Assembly: GCA_001792895.1 (NCBI GenBank)
Contig: MARA01000012.1
Span: forward strand, 1 to 64,000
Direction of reading: 5' to 3'
Source: Lentinus brumalis
Lineage: Eukaryota > Basidiomycota > Agaricomycetes > Polyporales > Polyporaceae
Length of the DNA stretch: 64,000 nucleotides
The notes beneath the pieces are model-generated. The model ran no database searches, was not told where the DNA came from, and worked only from the letters and a program-made list of their open reading frames with translations. Every line of letters starts with the position of its first letter. The stretch's first letter is position 1. Both the position numbers and the translations under genes were made by a program. Below, piece after piece: positions 10,150 to 20,872 of the stretch.

Positions 10150-10245
10150 TGTTGTTGGGCGGAGGGGGGGGCGCTTGCGTGGCGGAGGGGAGGGCGCTCT
10201 CGGGCGGGGGAGGGCCTGGGAGAGCGCTCTCGGGGACGCAGACTA
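10150..10245 (+). other. G-rich tract with perfect palindrome before the array
   Basis: Runs of three to eight G alternate with short spacers, as expected for a G-quadruplex-forming strand. Two copies of a GGGCGCTCTCGGG-like word occur, and GAGAGCGCTCTC is a perfect 12-bp palindrome near 10221. It is about 330 bp upstream of the array boundary. Any role in array breakage is inference. Confidence 0.6.
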
Positions 10246-10571
10246 CGCGACCAAAAACTCAGCTGTAACATAGAAGTGGTTAGAATACTCAAAAGGGAAG
10301 GGGGCGCGACTTGCCTCAATAGGGGAACAACAGCGCCGTGAGGCGGGAAGCCGCCGGAATGCACGAAAGAGGCAGGGGAGACATAAGAAGTATCATTGAT
10401 AGCAACATACCGGAAGGACAGTAAAAGACTGATCTAATCGTCTAGAGATAAGGGAATTGACCAGAGAATTGGCGAAGAGTACGGGGACAGGCTGAGAAGC
10501 CTTCGTACTAGAGGCGCAGTTCCGACGGATCAGGCAAGGCTAAGTAGAGGGCCACCGTGGGAGGCATAGGT
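10246..10571. other. Unique flank next to array boundary
   Basis: This sequence does not recur between the units. No gene, TE terminus or target-site duplication is visible. Homology to the later unit junctions starts at about 10571, so this is the left edge of the array. Confidence 0.55.
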
Positions 10572-13500
10572 GAGTCTGTGGCCCCAGGATGCAAGACATG
10601 CACAGCAGACCGCTGTCACCAAGGAGTTGCTAGGCCATTCCGGGGCACTTCATCGACCTCCTCAGCCATCCTCCGAATTCCCAGCCGATGGCGGGCCTTG
10701 CCAGCTCTCACAGAAGCTCGAGCACGGACGACCGTGTGAACAAGCATTTAACCACGCGAGGGTACTCGGGATGCGCGCTGATATACTTACGTCAACACAG
10801 TACACTCAGGCTGCCATCTTCGAGCGGCCGAGCAAGCGAGACATCCCGATCATGCAACGCCTGCCGCATGACGCGATGTTCTTCTGGTCTCCAGGGACCT
10901 CGCATTGCGTCCTGCAAGATGCTCGGATGTCTCCGCAACTTGGGCCAAATTCTGTCCATAGACAACTGCGCAGACCCGGAGCAGTCTGTATCCGTGAGGG
11001 TGGGCGATGTCCGGGACACACCGCGGCCTCGGGCAACCGGTAAGAGCAGGCAAAGGAGGCCCGGGGCTGTCAGAATTCACAATGCAACTACCAGCCGTTC
11101 AGTAACGGGAGACTCATACGCCGACTCAGGTCTCCCGGCGAGCAGCCCTTCGCAACGTTGTGCATGTGTCAACCTGACTTCGCGAGGGACCCGAGCATGT
11201 ACGGGTAACGGGAGAACGTGTGAGCTTGGATCATGGCAAGGTTCCCAGGTGAAAACCTCCACGCTGAGAACATCCGAACGACGCGTAGCAGGATTCTTCC
11301 CGGTTATTCACCGCCGGGACCCGTGTGAGAGCAACGCAGCAAACAGCACAGTGAACATGCTGCTCTCGCAGAGCCAGCGAGACAGACGTACCAGTGCGGC
11401 GGCCGCCTCACGCATGAACCTGTCGCTGGCACGCGACCGTCTCTATTTCTCGGAGTACGAACGCAAGGTTCTAGTAGCATACAGGCTCGATACCAGTCCG
11501 ACTTCGCAAGGGAAGTGGGCCTAGCCTCAGTTGCCCTTCGCACTGGGATGGACCATGCTATTGCGACAGTCCACAGAAGCACCGATGTCCGGGTATCCAT
11601 TCCGATGCAATGTCTTCGAGACGACATGTCCGGTAGGTGTACATTGCGCATCCGAGCGGTACTCGAAGCTCAACACGTTACATGCGACGGTCGAATGTTG
11701 CCTTCAATAGGGCCGGTATGGATCCGGGTACCATCTCAGCCCGTCTTGTAGGCGACAGGTTTACATTGCACATGCCACATGCGAGCCGCACTCGGCGCAG
11801 CAAGCACGGCGCCGTGAGCAAAGTCCCTGGGGTTGTCACTGAAGCTAACAGGTGTCTCGCGGTTCAAGAACATGGCGAGCGGGGCTCTCGAGAGTCGACG
11901 GGACGGTCGCATCGATCCTACATGTACAGACACCGACACGAGACACGACGATTATTCAAGGGAGGGAGTGTCAGCGTTCTGTGCTCTGAAGTTCCCCGTG
12001 AAGCATTGCGGCTCTCTAGCTGGGGTACCAAGATGTTGAAGAGAAGTATACGGCGGAGGGGCAGAGCATCATTCTGGTAAGGATCGTCGAGTACTGAGAT
12101 TGATGCTGCTGCAGGACGAGGCCAGGACTCTCTCCTCGCATCCAGAGAGATATCAAGTCCGAAACGAAGCCACAAACTCGGGCCACACCACAGTTTCGCT
12201 CGAGTGCCGACAATCTCAATATTTCAAGCAAGTGCTGCCCGAAGTGCGTAGCACCGGTGGAAACACTCGTCAGAGACGACCGAGCTGGACGCAGCCAGCT
12301 TGAACTGTCCTCTGAATCTCTCGGAGCTTCGAAAAAGCGGTGTCTGTATTTCCTGTACTCTACCAACAGGACACGACACGGCGAGTCCGACCCCATCCGC
12401 ACCTCAATCCTCGCCAGCACGACTCAGTCCTGCAGCGCAAACGGCGTCTTCATCCCATCCCTGCGCACGAGACCGTGTACCCGAGGTCGTCTACCGTTAC
12501 GGCCGGGAGGAGCGATGCGTGGATCGTGACAGCGCGTACCTGGCCCTGTGCTGAACATCTGCGCAGTCCCGCCCCGTCGTCCCGTCGTTCGGTCGCCAGA
12601 GGTCGAGCATTCTTCCACGTCCGTCCTCCTCTTCGCGTCCGGGCGACGAACCACGCTCTCATGCGTGGAGAGTCCGAGTTCCCCGTGTCGTCCGAGTTCT
12701 CAGTGCAGAATACAGACCTCCGAGGCTCATGGGAGCTGCTTTGCGCGGCCCTGCGGTCTGCTCGAGTCTGGAGCCTGGAGCCTGGAGGGAACGTACGTCG
12801 TACGAAGACAGAGACGGGACGGGGACGGGGACGGGTACTGCAGCGAGCCTCGAGGCGGCGTCGGCGGCGAGCGAAACAGTACCTGAGGCTGCTACGCGGT
12901 GGCCGTGGCTCGTGCGAACTCACGGACACCAGCTCTCCGTTTCCAGGGCCTCTGAAGGTTGCGTCGAGCGTGCTCGGGTGCGGTCATGGGGGATGCACCG
13001 TACAGCTGCGCGCGAGCTCGGAGAGAAGCTCGATCCGCGGAGTCGCCGACTGCTCCGTGCGACCTTCGAGTTCCTCCCGCCCTCTGCACGTGGAGGGACT
13101 CAGTGCGCACTGTGTATGCGGACAACTGACGACGGACGGAGCTGAGCGGCGAGCCCCAGCGCAATGCCGTAGCTGGAGGAGTGAGTGAACTGCCAGCGAG
13201 ACCTTGCAAGATGCTCGCTTCGACGATCTGCACGGTCGCGTCAGCAAGACACTCGAAGCGCAATTCGGGACGGCGAACACGCACGAACCTGAGCGTGCGA
13301 TGCGTCCCGCGCGTCATGCGTGCCTGTCGGTAGATGTGAGGAGCGAGATCTCGACCTTCCGGCACGACATCGTTGGCTTCGAGTCTTGTACTTAGATTGA
13401 CATTTGGTGCTGCCAGCGTGCCGCACAAGTCGGGACGGTGAACACTCGCCTATGAGCGTGTGGTGAGCTGGACGCATGGTCTGCACCTGCACGATCCCGG

Positions 13501-13683
13501 GTCAGTAACGCCTTCAAAATTCTGGGCGGGTTGGAGACTTCAGGTGGCGGCGGTGTTCGGTACTGAAAGAATGAACAATGTCGTCAGCGGGCCGGCTGCT
13601 TCAGAGGCACAGAACCGTGCGCTCTGCCTGGTAGTACCTTCTGATACGAATCAGCAGTAATTGCCAAAGTGTGCGCTGAATTG
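10572..13683 (+). other. Unit A module L, open frames of unknown function
   Basis: The longest plus-strand open frames are 10688-11524 (278 codons, ending DRLYFSEYERKVLVAYRLD and TSPTSQGKWA) and 12340-13188 (282 codons, ending AQCRSWRSE). Both are Arg/Ser-rich. I recognise no domain. A CCPKC-containing frame near 12230 and a GCGHGGC word near 12975 look vaguely zinc-finger-like but lie in different frames. GC-rich sequence gives long chance frames, so this may be gene remnants rather than genes. Confidence 0.35.
12766..12792 (+). repeat. TGGAGCC minisatellite in module L
   Basis: Tandem GGAGCCT/GGAGTCT heptamers, followed in all units by a GACGGG repeat of variable length. Unit F (about 63107-63138) has the longest heptamer run. 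Length differs between units and could serve as a unit marker. Confidence 0.7.
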
Positions 13684-14988
13684 TTACTCACTGACGGCGC
13701 GATCGGAAGCACTGACCGCATACATCCCGAGCAGGAAACGCGACCGCCGCAGACGGCGGTACTCGGAAGCACGAAACAGGAAATGCCCTTGCTACGGCGG
13801 ATGGCCTGGGCGGGTGTAGGCGTGGCATGTTTGCTCGCGGGCACACGGGCTGAGGGAGATATAAGCTCACAGGTGACGGGGTGGCGACTTAGGTCTCCTT
13901 GCCCTCTCCCTCGCCATCTCCCTGCGCCGTCGACCAGCTCCTCCTCCACTCACGCCCTCTGTCTCCGGCCGTCGTCGTCGTGTTCTCTGTCTCGGTCACC
14001 GCCGCTCACGACACGCGCAAGGGCCGACGCCCTCCGCTCCACACTGGTGACCTGTCCGACGCGGACGCTCATGGTGAGTAACGCGGCATTAGACAGACAA
14101 CAGCGGGCAACTGACCGGTCGTACTGCATTCATATGCCAGATTCTCCGCGTTTGTAGACTCGGGCGTGGACGTACGCGTGGAGGGCGCGAGGTGTGGGCG
14201 GGCGGCAGGACGGGAGGATGGGACGCGGGGTAGACACCCGGTGTGTTAGTCGCGTGTTGTCGAGGCGTGTGGGGCAGACGAGCGCAGTATCGAGTCGCCG
14301 GGTGCCAGAGCAGTCATCAGAGTGCGATCGAGTGCGAGCGTAGTGCGTAGAACAGAGTGTACTTAGAGTGCCAGGCACGTCATCGGGCCCTGCCGACAAG
14401 CGCGGGTCCTGCGAGCGATGACGCAGCTGTTTCTGTATAGCACGGGGCGATCCCTCCTCCCTTGCGCACTCGAGGGAGTCAATCACACGCCGCGCCTCAA
14501 CGGCCATGGCAACTCTGTGGCTGGACATGTAGGATAGGACTTTCCGGGGATACGCCGCTTACAGTACGTCTTCGCGACCTTTGAGCTCACATGCAACTCA
14601 CATGTCCCAGATGTCCTGCCTCTGATTGTTGTCGGGCGCTGAGCACAGGTGAGCAGCCTTTGTATCTTAACCCCTTTTCTTCCTGCCGCGTTCCCGAGCA
14701 CGAAGCAGAGGCGGCAGCTTCTCCCACTCGAGGCATACTGACTTAGTATCGCAAAGCCTGGATCGGTTTGCGCACCTGTCTGTCGGTCTGAGACTCACAA
14801 AACTGCACTCATCAGTTCAAACGTCCTATGTGAACGCGTGGGGATCTCGCCCATGCGTCGATGCCCAACAGAAGAGGCAGCTGACTGGTCAATCAATCGA
14901 CTACACCACCAACCGCGGGTACCAACTTCCAAGAGCTAGAAGAGTTTCGAGTACCTTCGGAGCGCCTCCTTGGGGTGCTCTGTTTCTG
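13684..14988 (+). promoter_or_regulatory. Unit A module P: two promoter-like segments and an intron
   Basis: A TATAAG box at 13860-13865 is followed by a CT-rich leader and a clear intron (GTGAGT at 14074, CTGAC branch, CCAG at 14140). Downstream, 14417-14515 resembles the GH3 promoter: TTTCTGTATAG, a pyrimidine-rich tract, CACTCGAGGGAGTCAATCAC, then an ATG giving only eight codons. I read it as a duplicate of the GH3 promoter/start. Whether module P is transcribed as a leader, a small gene or a non-coding RNA is open. Confidence 0.5.
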
Positions 14989-14994
14989 TATAAG
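14989..14994 (+). promoter_or_regulatory. GH3 copy A TATA box
   Basis: TATAAG in TTCTGTATAAGAAC, about 79 bp before the expected start codon and followed by a CT-rich stretch typical of fungal promoters. It is conserved in units C, D and E. Confidence 0.65.
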
Positions 14995-15067
14995 AACGGG
15001 AAGCACACGGGGCGATTTCCCTTTACCCCTCCTCCCTGCTCGAGGGGAACCAATCACATCACACGCC

Positions 15068-18000
15068 GCGCCTCCCTCAGACTTCGCCAAGGCGTCCGTC
15101 TCCAACTGACCACTGACGAAGCGTGTCTGCTCACGGCCGCGTTGGCTTCTGGCACACGCACGCTGGCCCTCGTCTCGCAGTCCCTGCAATCAAAGTCACC
15201 GACGGTCCCAACGGTGTGTTCGTCGCCTACTGGTGAGAACTTCACGCTGAGCTCACCTCCTCATCAGGTGCGCGCCGCTTCATGAGCACCCCCGCGAAGT
15301 GCTTGCCAAGCGCCACCGCCATGGCTGCTACCTTCGACACCGCACTCATCGAGCGCATGAGCCGGGAGCTCCTCGCCGAAGAGGTGAAGCTCAAGGCTGC
15401 GTCTGTCCTGCTCGGCCCGACGTGCAACATTCAGCGCAACCCGCTCGGGGACGCTCGTTCGAGTCGTACTCCGAGGACCCCCATCTCTCCGGCATGGTCG
15501 CTGCGGCGTACTGCAAGGGTCTCCAGGAGGGCGGGATCGGCGCCTGCATCAAACACTTTGTCGGGAACGACAAAGAGAACGATCGGTTCGGCTACGATTC
15601 TACTATGACCGAGCGTGCGCTGAGGGAGATCTACCTTATGCCATTCATGCTGGCGGAGAAGTACGCCAAGCCGTGGGCATTCATGACTGCGTAGGTAATC
15701 TCGTGTTCTTGAATTGGGTCTTCGCTCATATCCACTCCTGACAGGTACAACCGGGTGAACGGGACACACGTATCCGAAAATCCTACATTATCGGCGATAT
15801 CCTCCGGAAAGAGTGGGGCAGCAACGCTACGGTCATGAGCGACTGGTACGTTCCTCTGCCAGGACTCCGATGGGAGGACTTGAATCAACTTGCTCGCCTT
15901 ATACAGGTTCGGTGTCTACTCGATTGACCACGCTATCAACGCCGGACTTGACCTCGAGATGCCTGGGACGAACAAGTGGCGTACCCTTAACCTCATGAAC
16001 CGCTCATGAGTGTCCTACCTGTATTTGCCACCGCTCCTACTCACGTGGGGCTGACCACATACAGGATTGAGAGCAGGAAGATCACGAAGCGTACAGTCAA
16101 GAACGCGCCGCCAAGGTCCTTGAACTCGTGCAGAAGTGCGCTGCTGCAGCTCCCGAGGTGCGTTCAAGAGCCTACTCGAAGGCTGGGAGGATCGCTGACT
16201 GTCGCCCAGGTCCTCGACGGAGATCGCGTGGAGAAGACTGGCGACCGGCAGAGCGGAAGGGAGATCATGACCAAGGTCGCCAGCGAGTCCATCGTCCTCC
16301 TGAAGAACGAGGGAGGCATCCTTCCCTTGAAGCCCAAGGTGAGTGACGCGAAGTCATGTCGTATCGCGTGTTGACGTGATGCCCCGATGCCACAGGAGCA
16401 AGGTTTGAAGAAGATCGCTATCATAGGGGGAATGCGAAGGCGACTGTGCTCAGCGGAGGTGGATCTGCGGCGCTGAAGCCGAGTTTCTTCGTCACGCCGT
16501 ACGAGGGCATCGTCTCTGCTCTCGGCGACGTCGCTCCCGACGTCGAGGTCACGTACTCCGAGGGTGCACGAGGTATGTCGCCCACGCACGGACCGATCAA
16601 GCAGAGTTGCTCATCCTGTTCCACGCAGCCTACATGCAGATGCCGACTCTCGAGAACGAGATCGTGACTGAAGACGGCAAGCCCGGCTGGACGGGATACT
16701 TCCACTCCCACGAGGACAACGATAGCATGACGCCGCTGGCTGCAGTCACAGCAACACGCTACATGACGAGACGCGCGTTTTCTTGAGGTACGTCGCATGT
16801 CCTGAGCCCCAGTAGCATGTTGCTGACGTCTCGCTGCAGCGACGACTACCCTCGAGAGCTCACGAAACGGTTCACTCTGCGCCTGCGCGGGTTCCTCAAG
16901 CCCCGGAGACGGACACTGACTTCGAGTTCGGCTCCTGTCCGCCGGCCGCGCGAAGCTCTTCATCGACGACCAACTCGTCATCGACAACTGGACGAAGCAG
17001 ACGCGCGGGCAGGCGTTCTTCAACTGCGGCTCGACGGAGGAGACGGGCGTGTTCAAGCTCAAGGCGGGGTCAAGCACAAGGTGTTCGTCGAGTTCTGCAA
17101 CGTGCGCGCGCCCGCGGACGAGGACCCCGTCGAGGCGCTCATGGACGCGAACGGGGGTGTGCGTCTTGGCGGCGCGGAGGTGCAGCACCCGGACGAGCTG
17201 ATGGCGACCGCCGTGCAGCTCGCGCAGGAGGCGGACGCGGTCATCGCCGTCGTCGGGCTCAACGCGGACTGGGAGACGGAGGGGTACGACCGGACGACGC
17301 TGGCGCTCCCGGGGCGGACGGACGAGCTCGTGCGGAAGGTGGCGGCGGCGAACAGGCGCACGATCGTCGTGACGCAGAGCGGGTCGAGCATCACGATGCC
17401 GTGGGCGGACGAGGTGGCTGCGATCGTGCATGCGTGGTACCTGGGGAATGCGACTGGGGACGCGATCGGGCAGGTGCTCGCGGGGAAGGTGAACCCGAGC
17501 GGGAGGCTGTCGCTGTCGTTCCCGAAGCGGCTGGAGGACGTGCCTAGCCACGGACACTTCCACCACGAGCACGGCAAGGTGAGCGTTGTCGCAGAGTCGT
17601 GCTGATCATCGCTGATGCATTGTTGTAGCTGTGGTATGGCGAAGACCTCTACGTGGTGCGTATCGTCTGGTGATACGCAATGAGGCAGGCTGCTTACTTT
17701 TGTGTAGGGCTACAAGCACTATCATCACCGTGGCATCGAGCCGCAGTGGCACTTCGGGTACGTCCGCTCCTGGTGTCGATGCTACTGTCACTGACGACCA
17801 TAGCCACGGCCTCTCGTACACGACGTTCGAGCAGTCCGACCTCTCCATCTCCGAGCCGAAGATCGCAAACGGCGACGTCAGCATCACCGCGTCCGTCAAG
17901 GTCACGAACACCGGCAGCGTCGCGGGCACCGAAGTCGTGCAGCTCTACGTCTCGCTCCCGACGACGTCCGAGCTCACGCACCCGCCGCTGATGCTCAAGG

Positions 18001-18217
18001 CGTTCGCGAAGGTCGTCGACCTCGCCCCGGGCAGAGCGCGACCGTCAGCCTCGCGCTCGACAAGTACGCGGTGTCGTACTGGGAGGAGCGCATCGCGCGC
18101 TGGGTCGTCGAGGACGGCGTGTACCGGGTGCGGGTGGGGAGCAGCAGCGCACCGGCCGCGCTGAAGCTGTCTGCGGAGTTCACGATGCCGAAGCGGTTCG
18201 AGTGGAACGGGCTGTGA
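15068..18217 (+). pseudogene. GH3 beta-glucosidase with PA14 domain, copy A (disrupted)
   Basis: It has the same 12-exon layout as copy C, with all domains recognisable: SESYSEDPH-like barrel motifs, KHFVGNDKEND, nucleophile motif MSDW, PA14 region, WETEGYDRTTLALPG and the C-terminal Fn3-like domain ending RFEWNGL. Lesions as read: the start codon is GCG at 15068; a 13-nt loss near 15105; single-base losses near 15137, 15450, 15781, 16100, 16427, 16764, 16906, 16935, 17067 and 18032; the intron 4 donor is AT instead of GT at 16006. A 9-nt in-frame loss after intron 1 is shared with copy D. Amino-acid sequence between lesions is well conserved, so either the lesions are recent or several are sequence errors (most are in G or C runs). 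The family hydrolyses terminal beta-D-glucosyl residues (cellobiose, aryl glucosides). Confidence 0.85.
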
Positions 18218-20872
18218 CGGTGCTCGGGTGCAGGCACGGGCGGCGGCCGGTAGCCTCGTGTGCGCGTAGCGGGCCATCAGCGGACTGCGAACGAGATGCA
18301 CCAGATGCAAGCTGGACCTTAGGGCACTCTGGGGCGGTATAGGGTATGAGGGGTATAGCGGTGGGTGTGAGGGGGCAGATGCGGTGGGTACTCTGCTGTC
18401 TGCGTTGGAGACTGGAAGGACATATATTTTGTGCACTCAAGGCGGAGAGCGCGGGATTCGCACTGGCAATAGCGGAGGTATGTCAAGACATCTATTCGCG
18501 GCCCAGTCTACCAACTACACAGGAACGGCGGACACCAATGCAGAAACGCGTGTTCGCGACGGGCGCCTATTGCGTGACTTGCCGCGTTTCTCTCGCCGCG
18601 ACTCTCGTCCAGACCACCACGACCGCGACCGCGTCTGCCCTCCCGCTCTCCTCTCGCAGCTCTGAACACCATGACTGCGTCACCTTCTCGCCTCCTCTCG
18701 CAGCTCTGCACCCCATGCTTCTGGACAGACTCTGCAGAAACTATGTCGTCAATCATCTCTCCGTACGGTGATACACGCACCAGCCACGGAGGCTCACCTG
18801 GGACGGACTAACCGACACGATTCCAGAAGTTGAGGCGAGCAGAAGAAACATCTCCGGAAGCCTATCGACTCGAGACAAGACGCTCCGACACACGGTCAGT
18901 CTGCGGACAACGGATGAGGGAGAACGAAGGTGCGTACATGAACTCCGTCGAGCATCGGCGGCTCGCGAAGTCGACACCGCCAGCGCGGCACGGGCACGTA
19001 CCGAAGACGCAGTAGTTATTTGTGGCCCGCTTGCTACTGGGACTGATGCACGGAGAACACCATGCTGCACATACCTGTCGCCGCCAGACGCAGGACGGCG
19101 CGCGATTGGACGCCGCCCGATGAGCCGGGACAGCGTAGATCGAAAGCGCACGGCTTCCTCGGGTCCTCACAACGCGCTGACGGTACGTACCTCCTCGCAA
19201 GCTGAGCCCCGATGCCTTCGAACCCGCTGCTGCTCGTCAAGGCGGCCGGAGCACGGATGCTACATCATCATAATGGTCAGTGCGAGCCGACATCGAATGC
19301 AACGAGGTACATACTAGTCGCGTGCTGACAATACTCCTCGGGGAACGTTGAAGTCCGGACAGGCAGCCGCGTAGCGTCGGCAGACACACCTGTGCGTGCA
19401 CGTCCGGGACACGTAGCTGGGGCCAGCGGTGATCTCTTCGTCACATCCAGGCGCGATGTCGAGCGGACGACACCGGACGCGGCGGTTGGAAACTCCTCAG
19501 CAGCGTACTCGAGCTCTATGTTCAAGTATGAGCAGCGGGTCAACGCAGAGCTCGGTGAGGAGATAGCGGACTCGACAGACCTTCTCGATGCCGCTGGGCA
19601 GGCCGGCATGGGAGCTTGATGTCTGGTCGTGCGGGAAGAGCGATCCCGACGCGTGCCTCTGTCCGGGACATGGTGAGTAGAACTCAATACCGGGTATCCG
19701 ACATACACATAGCTCGAGTGCTCACCTACAGACGGGGTGTCATCTTCACCATCAGAGGTAGAAGTCGACACGCATACGGAGGGCGGAGCCAGCATCGAGG
19801 TAGGACAGGCGAGGGAGGGGGAAACCATGAGGGAGTGTCGGCGGAAGACAGCAGGACATGCCTGTATCCGGAGGTCCCTCTGCTGAGCTCCGGAGGTGGT
19901 GACATCTTCCATGCATACAGTTGTTCCGTCTTCCCGTGTGCCTTCAAGACGCGCAGATATCGCCATGCCACCGGACGTCGCGTCATCCTGGGAGTAAGTA
20001 GTTCGTATTCGGCAGAGCTCGCACTATGCCGACGGGCTTGTTAGCCTCACCCAGGCTGCATGTCAGACTCGGCTGTTGGGAAGCGGGCGCAAACACCGCG
20101 TGGAAAGTTCAGCCAGCGTGCAATCATAGGCATGGAAGCGCACCGGATCTCACGCTGCAATTCTTTTCGGGATAATGCAGACGCTGCGCGACGAGGAGGG
20201 TGCCACATAGATGTATACAGTGATATCTGGGTTCTGGCACTGACGGTCATACCTCTGATACCGTTCTCTGCGCGGGATGGCATGGTCATTTGTGGAGATC
20301 ACTGTGGAAGGAAGCGGCGAGGAAGCGACGAGGAAGCGAGTGAGTGTCGCGGAGGATGTCCATCTCACGGCCCTGCAACCCAAGGTACTTACAATGGAAC
20401 CGTCATCCAATCCCGGACACGCGTCGCGACGCGGGTGACATCGTCATGTGACCGTGTCGTTCATTGATTCCGTATACTTGCGCTCTCCCGAGTGTATGGT
20501 GCTTCTTGCGCACTCTATCTCATGGTATGTATCTCGAGAATAATGAGCTGCAGAGCTGATGTGCCGGCACAGTTATTAGTCTCGCACGCAGCTGCGCAAT
20601 CGGGACCCTCACGATATCTCTCCACCCGAGAAGACGGCGACCGCGAGCAAAAATAGAGCGGATACTTATACACGTAACACGACTGAAAGAATGGTCATAC
20701 CGGATTGGTACCGCTCTTAGGTACGGCTATCGCTGGTATGGAAGGAGTCACCTTGGCGAAGTACTGATCTCTGTACACGCGGAAGAGAACAAGGCCACAG
20801 GCACCGGCCTGGCTTGGCTGCATCGGCAGACTCCCGGGGACCGATAATCGCAGTACGAACAGAAGATCAGAG
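18218..20872 (+). other. Unit A module R: GH3 3' flank and candidate gene
   Basis: A GT-rich stretch follows the GH3 stop. From 18743 (ATG TCG TCA, intron with CTAAC branch, exon at 18827 with EETSPEAYRLETRRSDTRS) to the GTAAGT at 19994 runs a probable multi-exon gene: MFKYEQRVNAELGEEIADS at about 19519 and an intron of about 56 nt ending CTACAG at 19733. In this copy the second exon shifts frame near 18952. After it, an open frame 20060-20467 (135 codons, MSDSAVGKRAQTPRGK) is kept with the same length in unit B. No family is recognised. Confidence 0.4.
18422..18430 (+). promoter_or_regulatory. Conserved TATATTTT element after GH3 (unit A)
   Basis: ACATATATTTTGTGCACTC is kept in all five units, about 205 bp after the GH3 stop and about 320 bp before the module R start. 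It may be the GH3 polyadenylation signal or the promoter of the R gene. Other copies: 28085, 38431, 48741 and 59053. Confidence 0.45.

Larger units (their letters stand above)
10572..20872 (+). repeat. Array unit A
   Basis: Modules: L 10572-13683, P 13684-14988, GH3 15068-18217, R 18218-20872. Its L module is closest to the partial unit F: both lack a roughly 60-nt stretch present in B and E near the equivalent of 22335-22395. Its GH3 copy is closest to that of unit D. Confidence 0.9.

Noticed and set aside
12200..12270. A zinc finger in module L (CCPKC word and a GCGHGGC word about 750 bp later)
   Set aside because: The two words are in different frames, no splice path I tried joins them, and spacing between Cys pairs does not match a RING domain.
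16421..17572. Long minus-strand open frame (383 codons), also seen at 26590-27240, 36858-37997, 47200-47901 and 57431-58159
   Set aside because: It is antisense to GH3 exons 7-9, where third positions are almost all G or C, so stop codons are rare on the other strand. The translated product is Arg/His/Pro-rich with no domain, and the sense strand is clearly GH3.
20060..20467. 135-codon frame of module R as a confident gene
   Set aside because: The same DNA carries another conserved open frame in a different phase in units B-E, and the 135-codon frame is shortened in C, D and E. The equal length in A and B only reflects near-identical DNA.
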